A stretch of DNA of 64,000 nucleotides from Adlercreutzia sp. ZJ141 (GTDB lineage Bacteria > Actinomycetota > Coriobacteriia > Coriobacteriales > Eggerthellaceae). The stretch covers positions 62,001 through 126,000 of the forward strand of contig NZ_JAAKEB010000008.1 of assembly GCF_011038965.1 (NCBI RefSeq), written 5' to 3'. Shown here in pieces: positions 46,543 through 55,606 of this stretch (positions within the stretch are counted from its first letter, which is position 1; the number at the start of each line of letters is the position of its first letter). The notes below the pieces were generated by a model. It saw only the letters and a list, made by a program, of their open reading frames with translations, was not told the DNA's origin and searched no databases. The translations under genes were made by a program, and so were the position numbers.

Positions 46543-46578
46543 GTAAAACAAAACAGGCCAGAGACTACCTCTGACCTG
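46543..46578 (-). terminator. Terminator after tRNA-Ala
   Basis: On the minus strand CAGGTCAGAG pairs with CTCTGGCCTG (one G-T pair) and is followed by TTTTGTTTT, ten bases after the tRNA CCA. Confidence 0.85.
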
Positions 46579-46588
46579 CGACAATTGG

Positions 46589-46664
46589 TGGTGGAGCCTA
46601 CGGGGATCGAACCCGTGACCTCATGGCTGCCAGCCATGCGCTCTCCCAGCTGAGCTAAGGCCCC
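46589..46664 (-). tRNA. tRNA-Ala (anticodon GGC)
   Basis: Minus-strand cloverleaf of 76 bases: acceptor GGGGCCT/AGGCTCC, anticodon stem CATGG/CCATG around CTGGCAG (anticodon GGC), T-loop TTCGATC and encoded CCA. Confidence 0.96.
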
Positions 46665-46847
46665 GAAAAAAGCTGCAAGAGACAGTATAGCGGCTTCACC
46701 AATTGGGTCAACCCCCAATTTTGGGGAAATTTCTGAAGGGTTGAAGGCTCGAAGGCCCGGACCAGGGTTACCTTCCATGAATCCCTTCCCACGGATCAGT
46801 CCGTAACTTTTCATACAGATCAGCTAGGGGCAGGCTGTGCGCACAGG

Positions 46848-47153
46848 TGCACGCAGATGAAGCTGGCAAAAAATTCGCGATATGCGCGATTGTGCAAAGT
46901 TAGCCTCCCCTTCTGCCACTTTTTCTACGAAATGCGCGATTTGATGGAGTCGGCAAAGCTCGCCGAAGTTTCAGGGAAAACAGCGCTCGTCTCTGACCAG
47001 GGAAAACGTAAAGGCATTCTTAGAAAATGAAGAGCAATTCTCGTTTCTTGCCTATTTCTCCTCGTTTTACCGCTTCAAATCGTACATTTCGTAGAAAAAG
47101 TGGCAGAAGAGGAGGCTAACTTTGCACAATCGCGCATTTCATGAATTTTTTGC
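46848..47153 (+). repeat. Palindromic repeat element, copy 2
   Basis: Arms at 46882-46942 and 47077-47137 are complementary over 61 bp with three mismatches. The centre has the same orientation as copy 1. The left end begins with tgcacgcagatgaagctggc, the complement of the sequence at the right end of copy 1. It lies between tRNA-Ala and the next membrane-protein gene. Confidence 0.9.
46932..47030 (+). CDS. Micro-ORF of palindromic repeat copy 2 (32 residues)
   Basis: ATG CGC GAT TTG begins inside the left arm and ends at TGA after 32 residues, the same length and frame as copy 1. The core ESAKLAEVSGKT and VSDQGKRKGILRK is shared. Translation is unproven. Confidence 0.4.
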   Translation: MRDLMESAKLAEVSGKTALVSDQGKRKGILRK

Positions 47154-47174
47154 CGTGTTTTGGCGGCTCTACCC

Positions 47175-48353
47175 CTACGGCGCGGATGAGCCCGGTTTTG
47201 TCGTACCTGGCTTTGTTGTGCCTGACGAGCCTGATGAGCCCGAGGAAGAACCACCCGAAGACGATCCGTCAGATCCGCCCGTATCTCCAGGAGACACCGG
47301 CGACCCTGATCCAGAGCCAGTTGAGTCACCCGATCCGGAAGCATTGCCAGAGCCGTCGTCGGTACCCGGCTCTGGGGCAGCACCCGTTTCATCCGGCGAG
47401 TCCTGATCGTCCTTATTGCCCGAATCGGGCGTAGCGCCCTCTTGCGACTTCTGATCGTCAGGCGTTGCTTCTCCGTTCTGCGACTCGTTTTTGTCGGCTG
47501 TTGCAGCAGGGTCTTGTGCAGAAGTGTCGGGAGCGGTGGCCTTTTGCGAGGCCGACGGCATCCAGCGCGCCGGTTCTGGCTTGGCACCTAACCCATTGCC
47601 CGCCGTCGCCACATTCACGATAATCGCCACCGCAGCAACAGCAAGAAGTGATGCGACAACGCCCACCACAAACGCGCGAATCTTCATCTGACGCCGTGCA
47701 CGATCGGCGCGCGCATGAGCAACAAGCGTGGCATCATGTGATGCGGCAAACGATGAAACATGTGTCATGTCGAGGTCGGCTTGATCTTTGACATCTTGGA
47801 TAGCATGCTCGCTCGTTTGCACGCCCTTGTGCGTGCTCGTTTCGGCTTCGCTTTCGCCTTCGGTTTCAGACGCTGTCCCCTTGTGATCGTCTTTGGAGTC
47901 AAACGCCAAAACATCACGAACAGCGCATGATTCATCGTCGCAATCGACGCTTCGTTTGCCAGAATACGCATCGCTGCGTGCACCGGCGTCCGCATCGCCA
48001 TCTGCTGTGGTGTGCGACCCATCGAGCGGGGCCTCAGCATGCGTGGAGCCCGCAACGTTCTGTACGATGACGGGAATATCACGCAGCTTTTCAGCCGAGG
48101 CCGCCAAAGCGTTCTTGTACAGCTGCGTGGACACGGTGGCAACCACCGAACCCACAGCCGCACCGATGATCGAACCGGCGATACCAATGCTTGACGACAA
48201 CAACAGCGACGTCATCGCCGCCAACGCAGCGGCAACAACCTGGGAAAACGACAGATCACCAAAAGCCTGGCCCAACTTACCAAGCTTGCCGAGCTTATCT
48301 ACACTTTTCGCGCCCTCAACTTCCGGCGAGTCCTTGTCGACATTCTGCTCCAT
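47175..48353 (-). CDS. Membrane protein of unknown function with Pro/Gly/Ser-rich tail
   Basis: 392 residues; ATG at 48353 after GGGAGG. A hydrophobic glycine-zipper-like region (about 35-75, SSSIGIAGSIIGAAVGSVVATV) is followed by a polar, acidic stretch, a basic patch (RADRARRQMKIR), a transmembrane helix at about 228-250, and a long Asp/Ser/Gly/Pro/Thr-rich tail ending in repeats of GTTKPG type. The tail looks external and flexible. No family recognised. Confidence 0.72.
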   Translation of the reverse strand: MEQNVDKDSPEVEGAKSVDKLGKLGKLGQAFGDLSFSQVVAAALAAMTSLLLSSSIGIAGSIIGAAVGSVVATVSTQLYKNALAASAEKLRDIPVIVQNVAGSTHAEAPLDGSHTTADGDADAGARSDAYSGKRSVDCDDESCAVRDVLAFDSKDDHKGTASETEGESEAETSTHKGVQTSEHAIQDVKDQADLDMTHVSSFAASHDATLVAHARADRARRQMKIRAFVVGVVASLLAVAAVAIIVNVATAGNGLGAKPEPARWMPSASQKATAPDTSAQDPAATADKNESQNGEATPDDQKSQEGATPDSGNKDDQDSPDETGAAPEPGTDDGSGNASGSGDSTGSGSGSPVSPGDTGGSDGSSSGGSSSGSSGSSGTTKPGTTKPGSSAP

Positions 48354-48457
48354 CGCAGCACCTCCCTTCAACCCTCACCCCCATTGTGCACGCATTAGGA
48401 GCGTTTAACGAAAACGCCACCGATTCGTCACTCGCCGCGCAAAAAAGCTTCAAGTCG

Positions 48458-50392
48458 TCACACGTCCGTTCGTGCTGGCGCGCCCTTTCCTCCGTGGTGC
48501 GCGGGAAGATTGATCGTTACAGAAAACCCCTGGCCAACTTCGCTATCAACCTGCATTTCGCCCTTATGCGCCCGCACGATCTTCGCCACCAGCACAAGAC
48601 CCAAACCGTGTGTAGATGCATCGTCGTTGCCGACCAAAGCCGACTCGAAGCCACGCGTGGATTCTTTCGCAGCGCCCACACAAGAAACGCTTGAGGAAGC
48701 GAAGTCGGGTACAGAATTAGAAGCGGAAGTGGGAACCGAATTAGGTGCGGAAGTGGAAGCAGCAACTGAAACAGACGCGCCACCTACTTCCCCATCATGT
48801 ACCGCAGACGCATCCGAAGCGGAAGTGGCAGCACTTTCGGCCGTGCGCCCCACTGCCGCCTCCAGTCTCCATCGTAGCTGCGCCAACTTGTCGGCGGCCA
48901 GGCCGCACCCGTCATCGCGCACCACAATGCGCGCCTGGCACTCATCGTACGCGCGCGGGCCTGTCATCTGTGGAGCACGCGGGCCTGCCATCTGCGACGG
49001 AGCCCCGCCACACACATCAGTCACCGCAAGCGAAACGAACACCTTGCAGCCATCGGGATTATGACTCGCCGCATTCTGTAACACATTCCGAATGGCCCGC
49101 TGCAACAGACGAGCGTCGCCGTTCAGCTCGAGATCGACAGCATCAGGTGCGATGTTCACATCGAACTCACAGCGATCGAACGCCGTCTCGTTCAGGTGCT
49201 CCGCCACCGTTTCCCGCAGCATGCGCGGAAGCGACACCGTACCTACATCCAACGGCTGCATGTCGTATTCCAACCGCGACGCGATATTCAAGTCGTACAC
49301 CAAGTCCTTAATTCGCATGCTTTGCGATCGGATGAGCGCGGCATCAAGACGTGTGTGCTCGGGCAGCGCGCCACTTTCAGCAATACCATCGGCGTAGCCA
49401 GTAATCAGCGAAAGCGGTGTGCGGATGTCATGCGACACCCCGCGTATCCACAAGGCGCGAGCTTGATCCTTGCGCCGCAGCTCTTCGGAAGCCCGAGCGA
49501 TTGAGTCACCCACTTCAGCAAGGTCGCCCCGAAGGTTCAGATCAACCGCCCGCCCCCTCGACAGCGCCACAAGCGCGTCATCAATCGGGTCGATGGCGCT
49601 GCGCGTACGTCGCCGCAGAATTAACAAATATACGAACAGCATCGCCACATTCGCGCCGAAGAAAAGTGCCACATACAGAGGAAGTCGCTCGACCACCGTT
49701 GCGGGATAGGTAAAGCGCATCGTCCAGAACACCTCACGCGGAAATCCGATCACCAGCAAACCATCATCACGGTCCCAAAATGCGGCGTAGTATTCGTTTA
49801 TGTTGGTGTGGCGCGCCATCACAGCCACATCGTTTAACGTAAACGAGCGCGGTACGTCGTCCGGCACGTGATATTCCCACAGTACCTGCCCCGCACCATC
49901 GAGCAACATAGCCCACGCACCCATGCCATCAAGCGTGTCGCGTGCTTCCTGTGACAGCTCCCAACCAGCCTCCGCGCCGGCGTCGGTTGCATCACCTGCT
50001 GCCGCTTCCCCTTCCGCATCGGCCGCATCAACGTCATCGCCCACGTATACAAGTCCCTCATCAACCGTTCGCGTGACGCCGAGCTGCGTCCCCTCTTGCG
50101 TAAGATCGCGCTCATGAATGGAAAGCCCGACGAACAACACAAAATCGATGACCGCCACCGCGATCACAAACACCAGCAAACTCGTAAGCTGCTTAATGAA
50201 AAAACCCGCAAACCCACGTCGCCGCGCCCTGCGACGGCGACGCAAGCGATCAACGTCGTCGTAGGAGTCAACCAACGGACGTGGCGGGGATGGCAGCTCC
50301 TTGCTAACGCGCGAGCGGCTAACACCAAGCCGGTAGCCCGCCCATACAGGCAGACCCACAGCTGCGAACAGCATGAGAAGCAATCCTCCCAC
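48458..50392 (-). CDS. Two-component sensor histidine kinase
   Basis: 644 residues; GTG at 50392 with GGAG upstream. The plan is: transmembrane helices near residues 4-20 and 66-92, an extracytoplasmic sensor region, a third helix at 238-260, then the H-box GVSHDIRTPLSLITGY (H321), N-box NVLQNAASHN (about 437-446), G1 VVRDDGCGLA (490-499) and G2 THGLGLVLVAKIV. A Ser/Ala/Val-rich insertion of about 75 residues lies between G1 and G2, and a shorter repeat-based insertion (MAGPRA.. / MTGPRA..) lies before G1. The response regulator gene is 17 bases upstream. Confidence 0.92.
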   Translation of the reverse strand: MGGLLLMLFAAVGLPVWAGYRLGVSRSRVSKELPSPPRPLVDSYDDVDRLRRRRRARRRGFAGFFIKQLTSLLVFVIAVAVIDFVLFVGLSIHERDLTQEGTQLGVTRTVDEGLVYVGDDVDAADAEGEAAAGDATDAGAEAGWELSQEARDTLDGMGAWAMLLDGAGQVLWEYHVPDDVPRSFTLNDVAVMARHTNINEYYAAFWDRDDGLLVIGFPREVFWTMRFTYPATVVERLPLYVALFFGANVAMLFVYLLILRRRTRSAIDPIDDALVALSRGRAVDLNLRGDLAEVGDSIARASEELRRKDQARALWIRGVSHDIRTPLSLITGYADGIAESGALPEHTRLDAALIRSQSMRIKDLVYDLNIASRLEYDMQPLDVGTVSLPRMLRETVAEHLNETAFDRCEFDVNIAPDAVDLELNGDARLLQRAIRNVLQNAASHNPDGCKVFVSLAVTDVCGGAPSQMAGPRAPQMTGPRAYDECQARIVVRDDGCGLAADKLAQLRWRLEAAVGRTAESAATSASDASAVHDGEVGGASVSVAASTSAPNSVPTSASNSVPDFASSSVSCVGAAKESTRGFESALVGNDDASTHGLGLVLVAKIVRAHKGEMQVDSEVGQGFSVTINLPAHHGGKGAPARTDV

Positions 50393-50409
50393 AGCATGCG
50401 CTCCTTTCG

Positions 50410-51138
50410 CTACCGCAACGTGGTTAACTTGTAGCCTAAACCCTTCACCGTCACCAGCGACGCCGGGTGCGACGGGTCAACCTCTATCTTCTCGCGTAGA
50501 CGACGGATGTGCGCCATAAGCGTGTTCTCATAGCCGAAAGTGTCGCCCCAGCACGCTTCGCAGATGGCGTCGATGGTAACGATACGCCCGCGATTGCGCG
50601 CCAGCACACCCAAGATGTCGTGCTCCTTGGCCGTTAGACTCATCACCAACCCATCGGCGCGCGTCACCTCGGCAGTGGACAAGTCGACCGAACACGCCTG
50701 CAAATCGACCCGTGTCGCCTCAGCAGCGTAACAGCGACGCAGTACCGCCATAATGCGCAGCACCAGTTCCTGCGGCAAAAACGGCTTGGCGATGTAGTCG
50801 TCGGCACCCAGCCCCAGCCCGCTCACACGATCGGCTGGCTCGTCTTTTGCGGTAAGGAACACCGCCGGCACGTGAGCAAGTGGTGGCAGCGCCCGCACCT
50901 GCGACAGAAGCGCCAGACCATCCATGCCGGGCATCATCACATCGAGCACGAGCAAATGCGGAAGATCGCGCTCGCTTGCCTCCTGGCACATGGCAAGCGC
51001 ATCGAACGGGTTCGTAAACGGCGACACCCGAGAGAAGCCCTCTTGCCGCAGAATAGCCGCCACCATAGCGAGCAACCCTGGCTCGTCATCGACCAGCATC
51101 ACGTGCTTGCCAAGCAAATGCCTGTCTCCGTCGTTCAT
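50410..51138 (-). CDS. OmpR/PhoB-family response regulator
   Basis: 242 residues; ATG at 51138 after AAAGGG. Receiver domain with DDE near residue 17, phospho-acceptor D66 in LLVLDVMMPG, FLTAKD and YIAKPF; C-terminal winged helix with GDTFGYENTLMAHIRRLREKIE and VTVKGLGYKL. It is the partner of the downstream kinase and probably controls the divergent BceAB-like transporter through the direct repeats at 51242-51281. Confidence 0.94.
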   Translation of the reverse strand: MNDGDRHLLGKHVMLVDDEPGLLAMVAAILRQEGFSRVSPFTNPFDALAMCQEASERDLPHLLVLDVMMPGMDGLALLSQVRALPPLAHVPAVFLTAKDEPADRVSGLGLGADDYIAKPFLPQELVLRIMAVLRRCYAAEATRVDLQACSVDLSTAEVTRADGLVMSLTAKEHDILGVLARNRGRIVTIDAICEACWGDTFGYENTLMAHIRRLREKIEVDPSHPASLVTVKGLGYKLTTLR

Positions 51139-51241
51139 GTGCGCCCTTTCGCCCCGTAATCGCCTTATGCCAATCGGCCAGTTCTCTTCTCCGCCATTAA
51201 ACCACGCACTCCGCACGCTGCCACGTATGTCAGTTATCCGC

Positions 51242-51281
51242 GTAAGGAAAAAGTAAGGAACGGCGAAGGAGGGCGTAAGTG
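51242..51281 (+). promoter_or_regulatory. Four direct repeats at 11-bp period, probable response-regulator binding site
   Basis: GTAAGGA at 51242 and 51253, CGAAGGA at 51264 and GTAAGTG at 51275 are each 11 bp apart, one helical turn, as OmpR-family half-sites are. They lie between the divergent response-regulator and ABC-transporter genes, 70 bases before the ABC ATPase start. Confidence 0.6.
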
Positions 51282-51348
51282 TCTGCTTTCACACTAGAAC
51301 ACCAACGAAAGCACGTAGAAAAACGAACCGAAACGACAGGAGGCTTCC

Positions 51349-52329
51349 ATGAACAACAGCCTGAAAAGCGGCAACGCGACAGCGTGCGGCAACGCAACGG
51401 GCGACAACGCGACAGCGTGCGGCAACGTAACGGGCGGCAACACGGCGGCGTGTAACAGCGCAGCGGGCGGCAACGCAGCGTCAGCTGCCCCAACCCCACC
51501 GAGTGTTACCGGCGCGTACGCGGCACCAAGCGCAGAAGCACCCGTGCTCGATGTACGCAACATCACCAAACGATACGGGGCGCGCTTCGGACGCAAACAC
51601 GGCGGAAACAACCAGGAAAGCGCCACGATGGCACTCGATGGTGTGAGCCTGACGGTTGCCCGCGGGGAGTTCACGGGAATCATGGGCCCTAGCGGCTCGG
51701 GCAAGTCGACACTGCTCAACTGCATATCCACCATCGATCGGGTGACACAGGGGCAAATCATCATCAATGGTACCGACATCACTTCCATGGACTCGCGCCG
51801 TGTGGCGGCGTTTCGCCGTGACGAGCTGGGCTTTGTGTTTCAAGACTCCAACTTGCTCGACACGCTCACCTGTTTTGAGAACATCGCGCTTTCACTCACT
51901 ATCAAGCACACGCCTGCCCGCGAAATCACCCAGCGCGTGCAAGCCGTAGCCGCCACGCTCGACATCGCCGACGTGCTAGACAAGTACCCTTATCAGATAT
52001 CTGGCGGCCAGAAGCAGCGCGTAGCCGCGGCGCGCGCCACTGTGGGAAACCCACACCTCATTCTTGCCGACGAACCCACGGGAGCCCTCGACTCGAAGTC
52101 GGCCGCGCAGCTGCTGCGCACCTTCGAGCTCATGAACGCACGTGGTGCCACGTTACTCATGGTCACACACGACCCCATGTCGGCAAGCTACTGCACGCGC
52201 ATCGTGTTCATAAAAGACGGCAAGCTGTGGGGACAAATCGAGCGGAAAGGCAAGAGCCGCGGCGAGTTCTACCGCGACATCGTGAACGTAACTGCGAAGC
52301 TGGGGGGAGAGGCCGACTATGTACGCTAA
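51349..52329 (+). CDS. ABC transporter ATP-binding protein (BceA-like) with repeat-rich N-terminus
   Basis: 326 residues; ATG at 51349 with AGGAGG at ideal spacing, so the start is firm. Residues 8-45 are Gly/Asn/Ala/Thr-rich repeats built from near-identical DNA units. The ATPase begins at about residue 65: Walker A GPSGSGKST (113-121), signature ISGGQKQR, Walker B LILADEPTGALD, H-loop VTHD. This is the BceA/LolD-type exporter ATPase linked to peptide-antibiotic detoxification. It overlaps the permease gene by 11 bases. Confidence 0.92.
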   Translation: MNNSLKSGNATACGNATGDNATACGNVTGGNTAACNSAAGGNAASAAPTPPSVTGAYAAPSAEAPVLDVRNITKRYGARFGRKHGGNNQESATMALDGVSLTVARGEFTGIMGPSGSGKSTLLNCISTIDRVTQGQIIINGTDITSMDSRRVAAFRRDELGFVFQDSNLLDTLTCFENIALSLTIKHTPAREITQRVQAVAATLDIADVLDKYPYQISGGQKQRVAAARATVGNPHLILADEPTGALDSKSAAQLLRTFELMNARGATLLMVTHDPMSASYCTRIVFIKDGKLWGQIERKGKSRGEFYRDIVNVTAKLGGEADYVR

Positions 52330-54448
52330 GCTCGCCTTCGGCAACGTGCGCAGATCACTGCGTGATTTCGGCGTATACTTCCTCACCATCGTGTTGGGTG
52401 TGGCGGTGTTTTACGCCTTTAACTCCATCACCGGACAAGAAGCGATAGATGCTTTTAACGGCAGCAAGATGCGCGATTTGCTGGGATACATTATGAGCGG
52501 CGTGAGTGTATTCGTCGCCGTTATTCTGGCGTTTCTGATCATCTATGCCGACCGTTTCCTCATTCGTCGACGCAAGCGCGAGTTCGGCATCTATTTGACG
52601 CTGGGTATGCGAACCTCCGATGTACTGAAGATAACCGCCTGCGAAACACTGCTGGTGGGCGCTACGTCGCTGGCGTGCGGCCTGGCACTTGGCTGGGCAT
52701 TCTCGCAGGTGCTCATGCATGTGACGGCAGCGCTTTTCTCTGGCACGGTTCCTGGCTTTGTCACCGGACTCTCACGCGAAAGCTTATTGATGACGCTCGC
52801 TGTGTTCGCCAGCATTTTCGCCATTGCCACCGTAGCCAACGCCCGCACCATCGCCAGCGCACATCTCATCGACCTACTGCACGCCAGCCGCATGAACGAA
52901 ACAATCAAGCTGCGCAGTGTCAGCCTGTCGCTTCTGCTGTTTGTGGTAGCGTGCGGTATTATCGGCATCTCATACAAACTGCTCATCGACAACGGGCTGC
53001 TCGAACCATCGCCCGAATTCGCCTGCGCCACCGCGCTCGTATGCGTGGGTACGGGACTGTTCTTCTACTCGCTATCGGGGTTTCTGCTGCGATTGGCGCA
53101 GAGCGCGCGCGGCGCGTACTTCCGCGGGCTGAACATGTTCACGCTGCGTCAGCTGAACAGCAAGGTGAACACCACGTTCATGTCGATGACGGTAGTATGC
53201 ATGACGCTGTTTCTGGCCATCACCAGCGTATGTGGCGGCATTGGCATCACGAACGCCATTTCGTCAAGCATGGAGCGCACCACATCATATGACGCCACTG
53301 TGCGTACGATGTATGGCCTGTTTACAAGCAGCACTGGCTGGGTTCCTGAAGAGCTGGGCAGCTGCGACGTATACGCCGAAGCGGTGGACTACGACATGAC
53401 CCAAGGCCTGCGCGAATCGCTTGACACTATTGAGGCACGCGGACAGGGGGGCGATGCCGAGGGCCTTGTTGGCGCTGCGGCGTTTGATGCGGTAGTTCGC
53501 GAAAGTACGCAGCTTGACCTATGGGTCGACACAGGCGGCGATGGCCTCACCTTCTCCGATATCGACGCCATTGGGCAGCACACCATGGCCGACTACGCTG
53601 GCACGTCTGTCAGCGACGACTACGGCACGTACCCCGTCAACATCGCAAAGCTGTCGGAAGTTAACCGCGCGCTGGAAATGGCTGGGAAACAGCAGATCAG
53701 TCTGAGCAGCGACGAATGCTACGTCATAAGCGACTTCGATACCACCATCGACTACTTCCGCGAACGCGCCGATGCGCATGCCACCATAACCGTAGGCGAG
53801 CGGCCACTTGTAATGCGAGGCTTTTCCGACGTATGTCTGGAAACCATCCCGTTTCCTAGCAACACTGGTCTGATTGTGGTGCCCGACGACGCCATACCTG
53901 CCACAGCGGTGCGCATGTACAGCATCCTAAACGCGAACTGCGGTAGCACCGAAAACGAGCTGGCGTTCGCCAATCTTATCGAACAGGTGGAAGAATGCGA
54001 AAACCCCAACACCTGGCCCGTCACCATGGTGAGCGATCGTGAAAGCGTGTTCGAGCAGAGTATCGGGTTCAGTGGTATCGTCGCCTTTTTGGCCGTGTAT
54101 ATCGGGTTCATTCTCACCATCGCATGCGCGGCCATACTGGCCATTCAGCAGCTGTCAGAAGCCAGCGATAACGCCACGCGCTACGGCCTGCTGCGCAAGC
54201 TGGGCGCGTCCGAGCGCATGCTGAGTGTAAGCTTGCTGGTACAGGTGGGTATCTACTTCCTATTCCCGCTGATTGTGGCGCTCTGTCATACAGCATGCGC
54301 GCTTTCGGTTGTCACCGACGTAGTGGCGGTATTCGGCCACATGGACATCGGGAAAACCGCACTCATGACCACGGCAGCCTTCTTAGGAACCTACGGCGTA
54401 TATTTTCTGATCACGTACTTCGGAGCGAAAGCGCTCGCAAAGGGATAA
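52319..54448 (+). CDS. FtsX-family ABC permease (BceB-like)
   Basis: 709 residues; ATG at 52319 with GGGGGGAGAGG upstream. About ten hydrophobic helices are arranged as in BceB: two early (RRRKREFGIYLTLGM coupling segment), four in the middle, a large extracytoplasmic domain at about 320-575, and the last ones at the C-terminus with the second coupling segment (RYGLLRKLGASERML). Together with the ATPase it should remove or sense cell-wall-active peptides; the two-component system alongside is the usual partner. Confidence 0.92.
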   Translation: MYAKLAFGNVRRSLRDFGVYFLTIVLGVAVFYAFNSITGQEAIDAFNGSKMRDLLGYIMSGVSVFVAVILAFLIIYADRFLIRRRKREFGIYLTLGMRTSDVLKITACETLLVGATSLACGLALGWAFSQVLMHVTAALFSGTVPGFVTGLSRESLLMTLAVFASIFAIATVANARTIASAHLIDLLHASRMNETIKLRSVSLSLLLFVVACGIIGISYKLLIDNGLLEPSPEFACATALVCVGTGLFFYSLSGFLLRLAQSARGAYFRGLNMFTLRQLNSKVNTTFMSMTVVCMTLFLAITSVCGGIGITNAISSSMERTTSYDATVRTMYGLFTSSTGWVPEELGSCDVYAEAVDYDMTQGLRESLDTIEARGQGGDAEGLVGAAAFDAVVRESTQLDLWVDTGGDGLTFSDIDAIGQHTMADYAGTSVSDDYGTYPVNIAKLSEVNRALEMAGKQQISLSSDECYVISDFDTTIDYFRERADAHATITVGERPLVMRGFSDVCLETIPFPSNTGLIVVPDDAIPATAVRMYSILNANCGSTENELAFANLIEQVEECENPNTWPVTMVSDRESVFEQSIGFSGIVAFLAVYIGFILTIACAAILAIQQLSEASDNATRYGLLRKLGASERMLSVSLLVQVGIYFLFPLIVALCHTACALSVVTDVVAVFGHMDIGKTALMTTAAFLGTYGVYFLITYFGAKALAKG

Positions 54449-54468
54449 GCGGGTAAGCGAGCTGTCAG

Positions 54469-55443
54469 TTATTCGGCGGGCCGCTCATTGCGTGTGAGCA
54501 GCAGCGGCTCGCCACGACGCTCACGCGAGATAAGTGATGCCGCCATAACAACAGCAACGATAATCAGCGCTGAGCCGCCCACGATACCGGTCGCGCACGG
54601 CCCCACGAATGGATTGCCGCCCGTCGCACTAAAAAGCAGCGGCGCAGCAACAAACCCGTTTGTTGCCCCATGCGCGAGCACAGCAGGAATACAGCTTCCC
54701 GACCGCAGCGTGATGTAGCTGAAGAACACGCCAAGTACCATGCAGAACATACACATGGCAGCAATGCCCACAAATGGCCACCCGGCATAGCCCACGCCGT
54801 AGTTATGACCGAGTACGGTTATAGGCGCGTGCCACAAACCCCAGATGACACCGCTTACCACCAATGCGGGAGCCACATGCATCTGCTTAAGCAGCTTCGG
54901 CAGCAGATACCCGCGCCATCCCCATTCTTCACCGAAACACGTAACTGCGTTCAACGCAGGTGCCGCTAGCACCGCCATGGCAATTTGTGCGATCACAATC
55001 ATGCGGAAGGTGTTGTCATCCAACTGCATACCAACGCCGGTTTGTGCCGCCTGCGCTTCCATCTGACTACGGATAAGACCACCCGATGGATCGAAATCAC
55101 CTGGAACCAGGCAAAAGTACGCCACCGCACCCAAGGTCATCAAAACCTGCGGACCAAACCACCCCAGCACCCACCACTTCCACGTGCGGCGGAACTGCAC
55201 CGGTCGAATGAGCGCGTTCGAGAAACCCTCACGCGTTACCAGCCGCACGATCAGCGCCGCTATGGCCGGGAACAGCATACCCACTCCCACCAGAAGCGCC
55301 ACCGGCCCGGTACTTTCCAGCCCTTGCGGCGCATTAACACGCGGATACACCACTACAAACCAGTACCCCCACGTAAGCACAAACGTCACAGCAACATATA
55401 AGATGGTGCGCCGCCGCACGAGCGCTTTATCCGTGTTTTCCAT
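54469..55443 (-). CDS. CPBP-family (CAAX-type) intramembrane protease
   Basis: 324 residues; ATG at 55443 after AAGGGAAGG. Many membrane helices; GEEWGWRGYLLPKL carries the EExxxR catalytic motif, and GLWHAPI and AHGATNGF supply the histidines. These proteins often sit by bacteriocin or ABC-exporter genes. It converges on the BceAB-like operon with 20 bases between. Confidence 0.9.
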   Translation of the reverse strand: MENTDKALVRRRTILYVAVTFVLTWGYWFVVVYPRVNAPQGLESTGPVALLVGVGMLFPAIAALIVRLVTREGFSNALIRPVQFRRTWKWWVLGWFGPQVLMTLGAVAYFCLVPGDFDPSGGLIRSQMEAQAAQTGVGMQLDDNTFRMIVIAQIAMAVLAAPALNAVTCFGEEWGWRGYLLPKLLKQMHVAPALVVSGVIWGLWHAPITVLGHNYGVGYAGWPFVGIAAMCMFCMVLGVFFSYITLRSGSCIPAVLAHGATNGFVAAPLLFSATGGNPFVGPCATGIVGGSALIIVAVVMAASLISRERRGEPLLLTRNERPAE

Positions 55444-55606
55444 ACCGCCCTTCCCTTCCTTTTTCTTCGCTTCTGGATTTCTGTGTTCTCTTCCCAAGTG
55501 TTATAGCTGTACTATAACAGATAGAGCAAATAGCGACAAGATGTGTAAGGTTTTACGAGCAACCGCTCCATCCACTGCCTTTGAAACGCTCAAAACGTTC
55601 ATCGTT
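55444..55606. other. Upstream region of the CPBP gene
   Basis: It contains the ribosome site and probably a promoter (ctataacagatagagc near 55511, containing an imperfect inverted TATAGC/ACTATA pair that could be an operator). No gene is seen. Confidence 0.35.

Noticed and set aside
47075-47587. 170-codon open frame on the minus strand over palindrome copy 2
   Set aside because: It runs antisense to the micro-ORF and overlaps the tail of the 47175-48353 gene in another frame, with Arg/Pro-rich shadow composition.
51361-51480. Tandem repeats considered as a CRISPR array
   Set aside because: The units are imperfect, lack unique spacers of even length and encode protein in frame behind a strong ribosome site.
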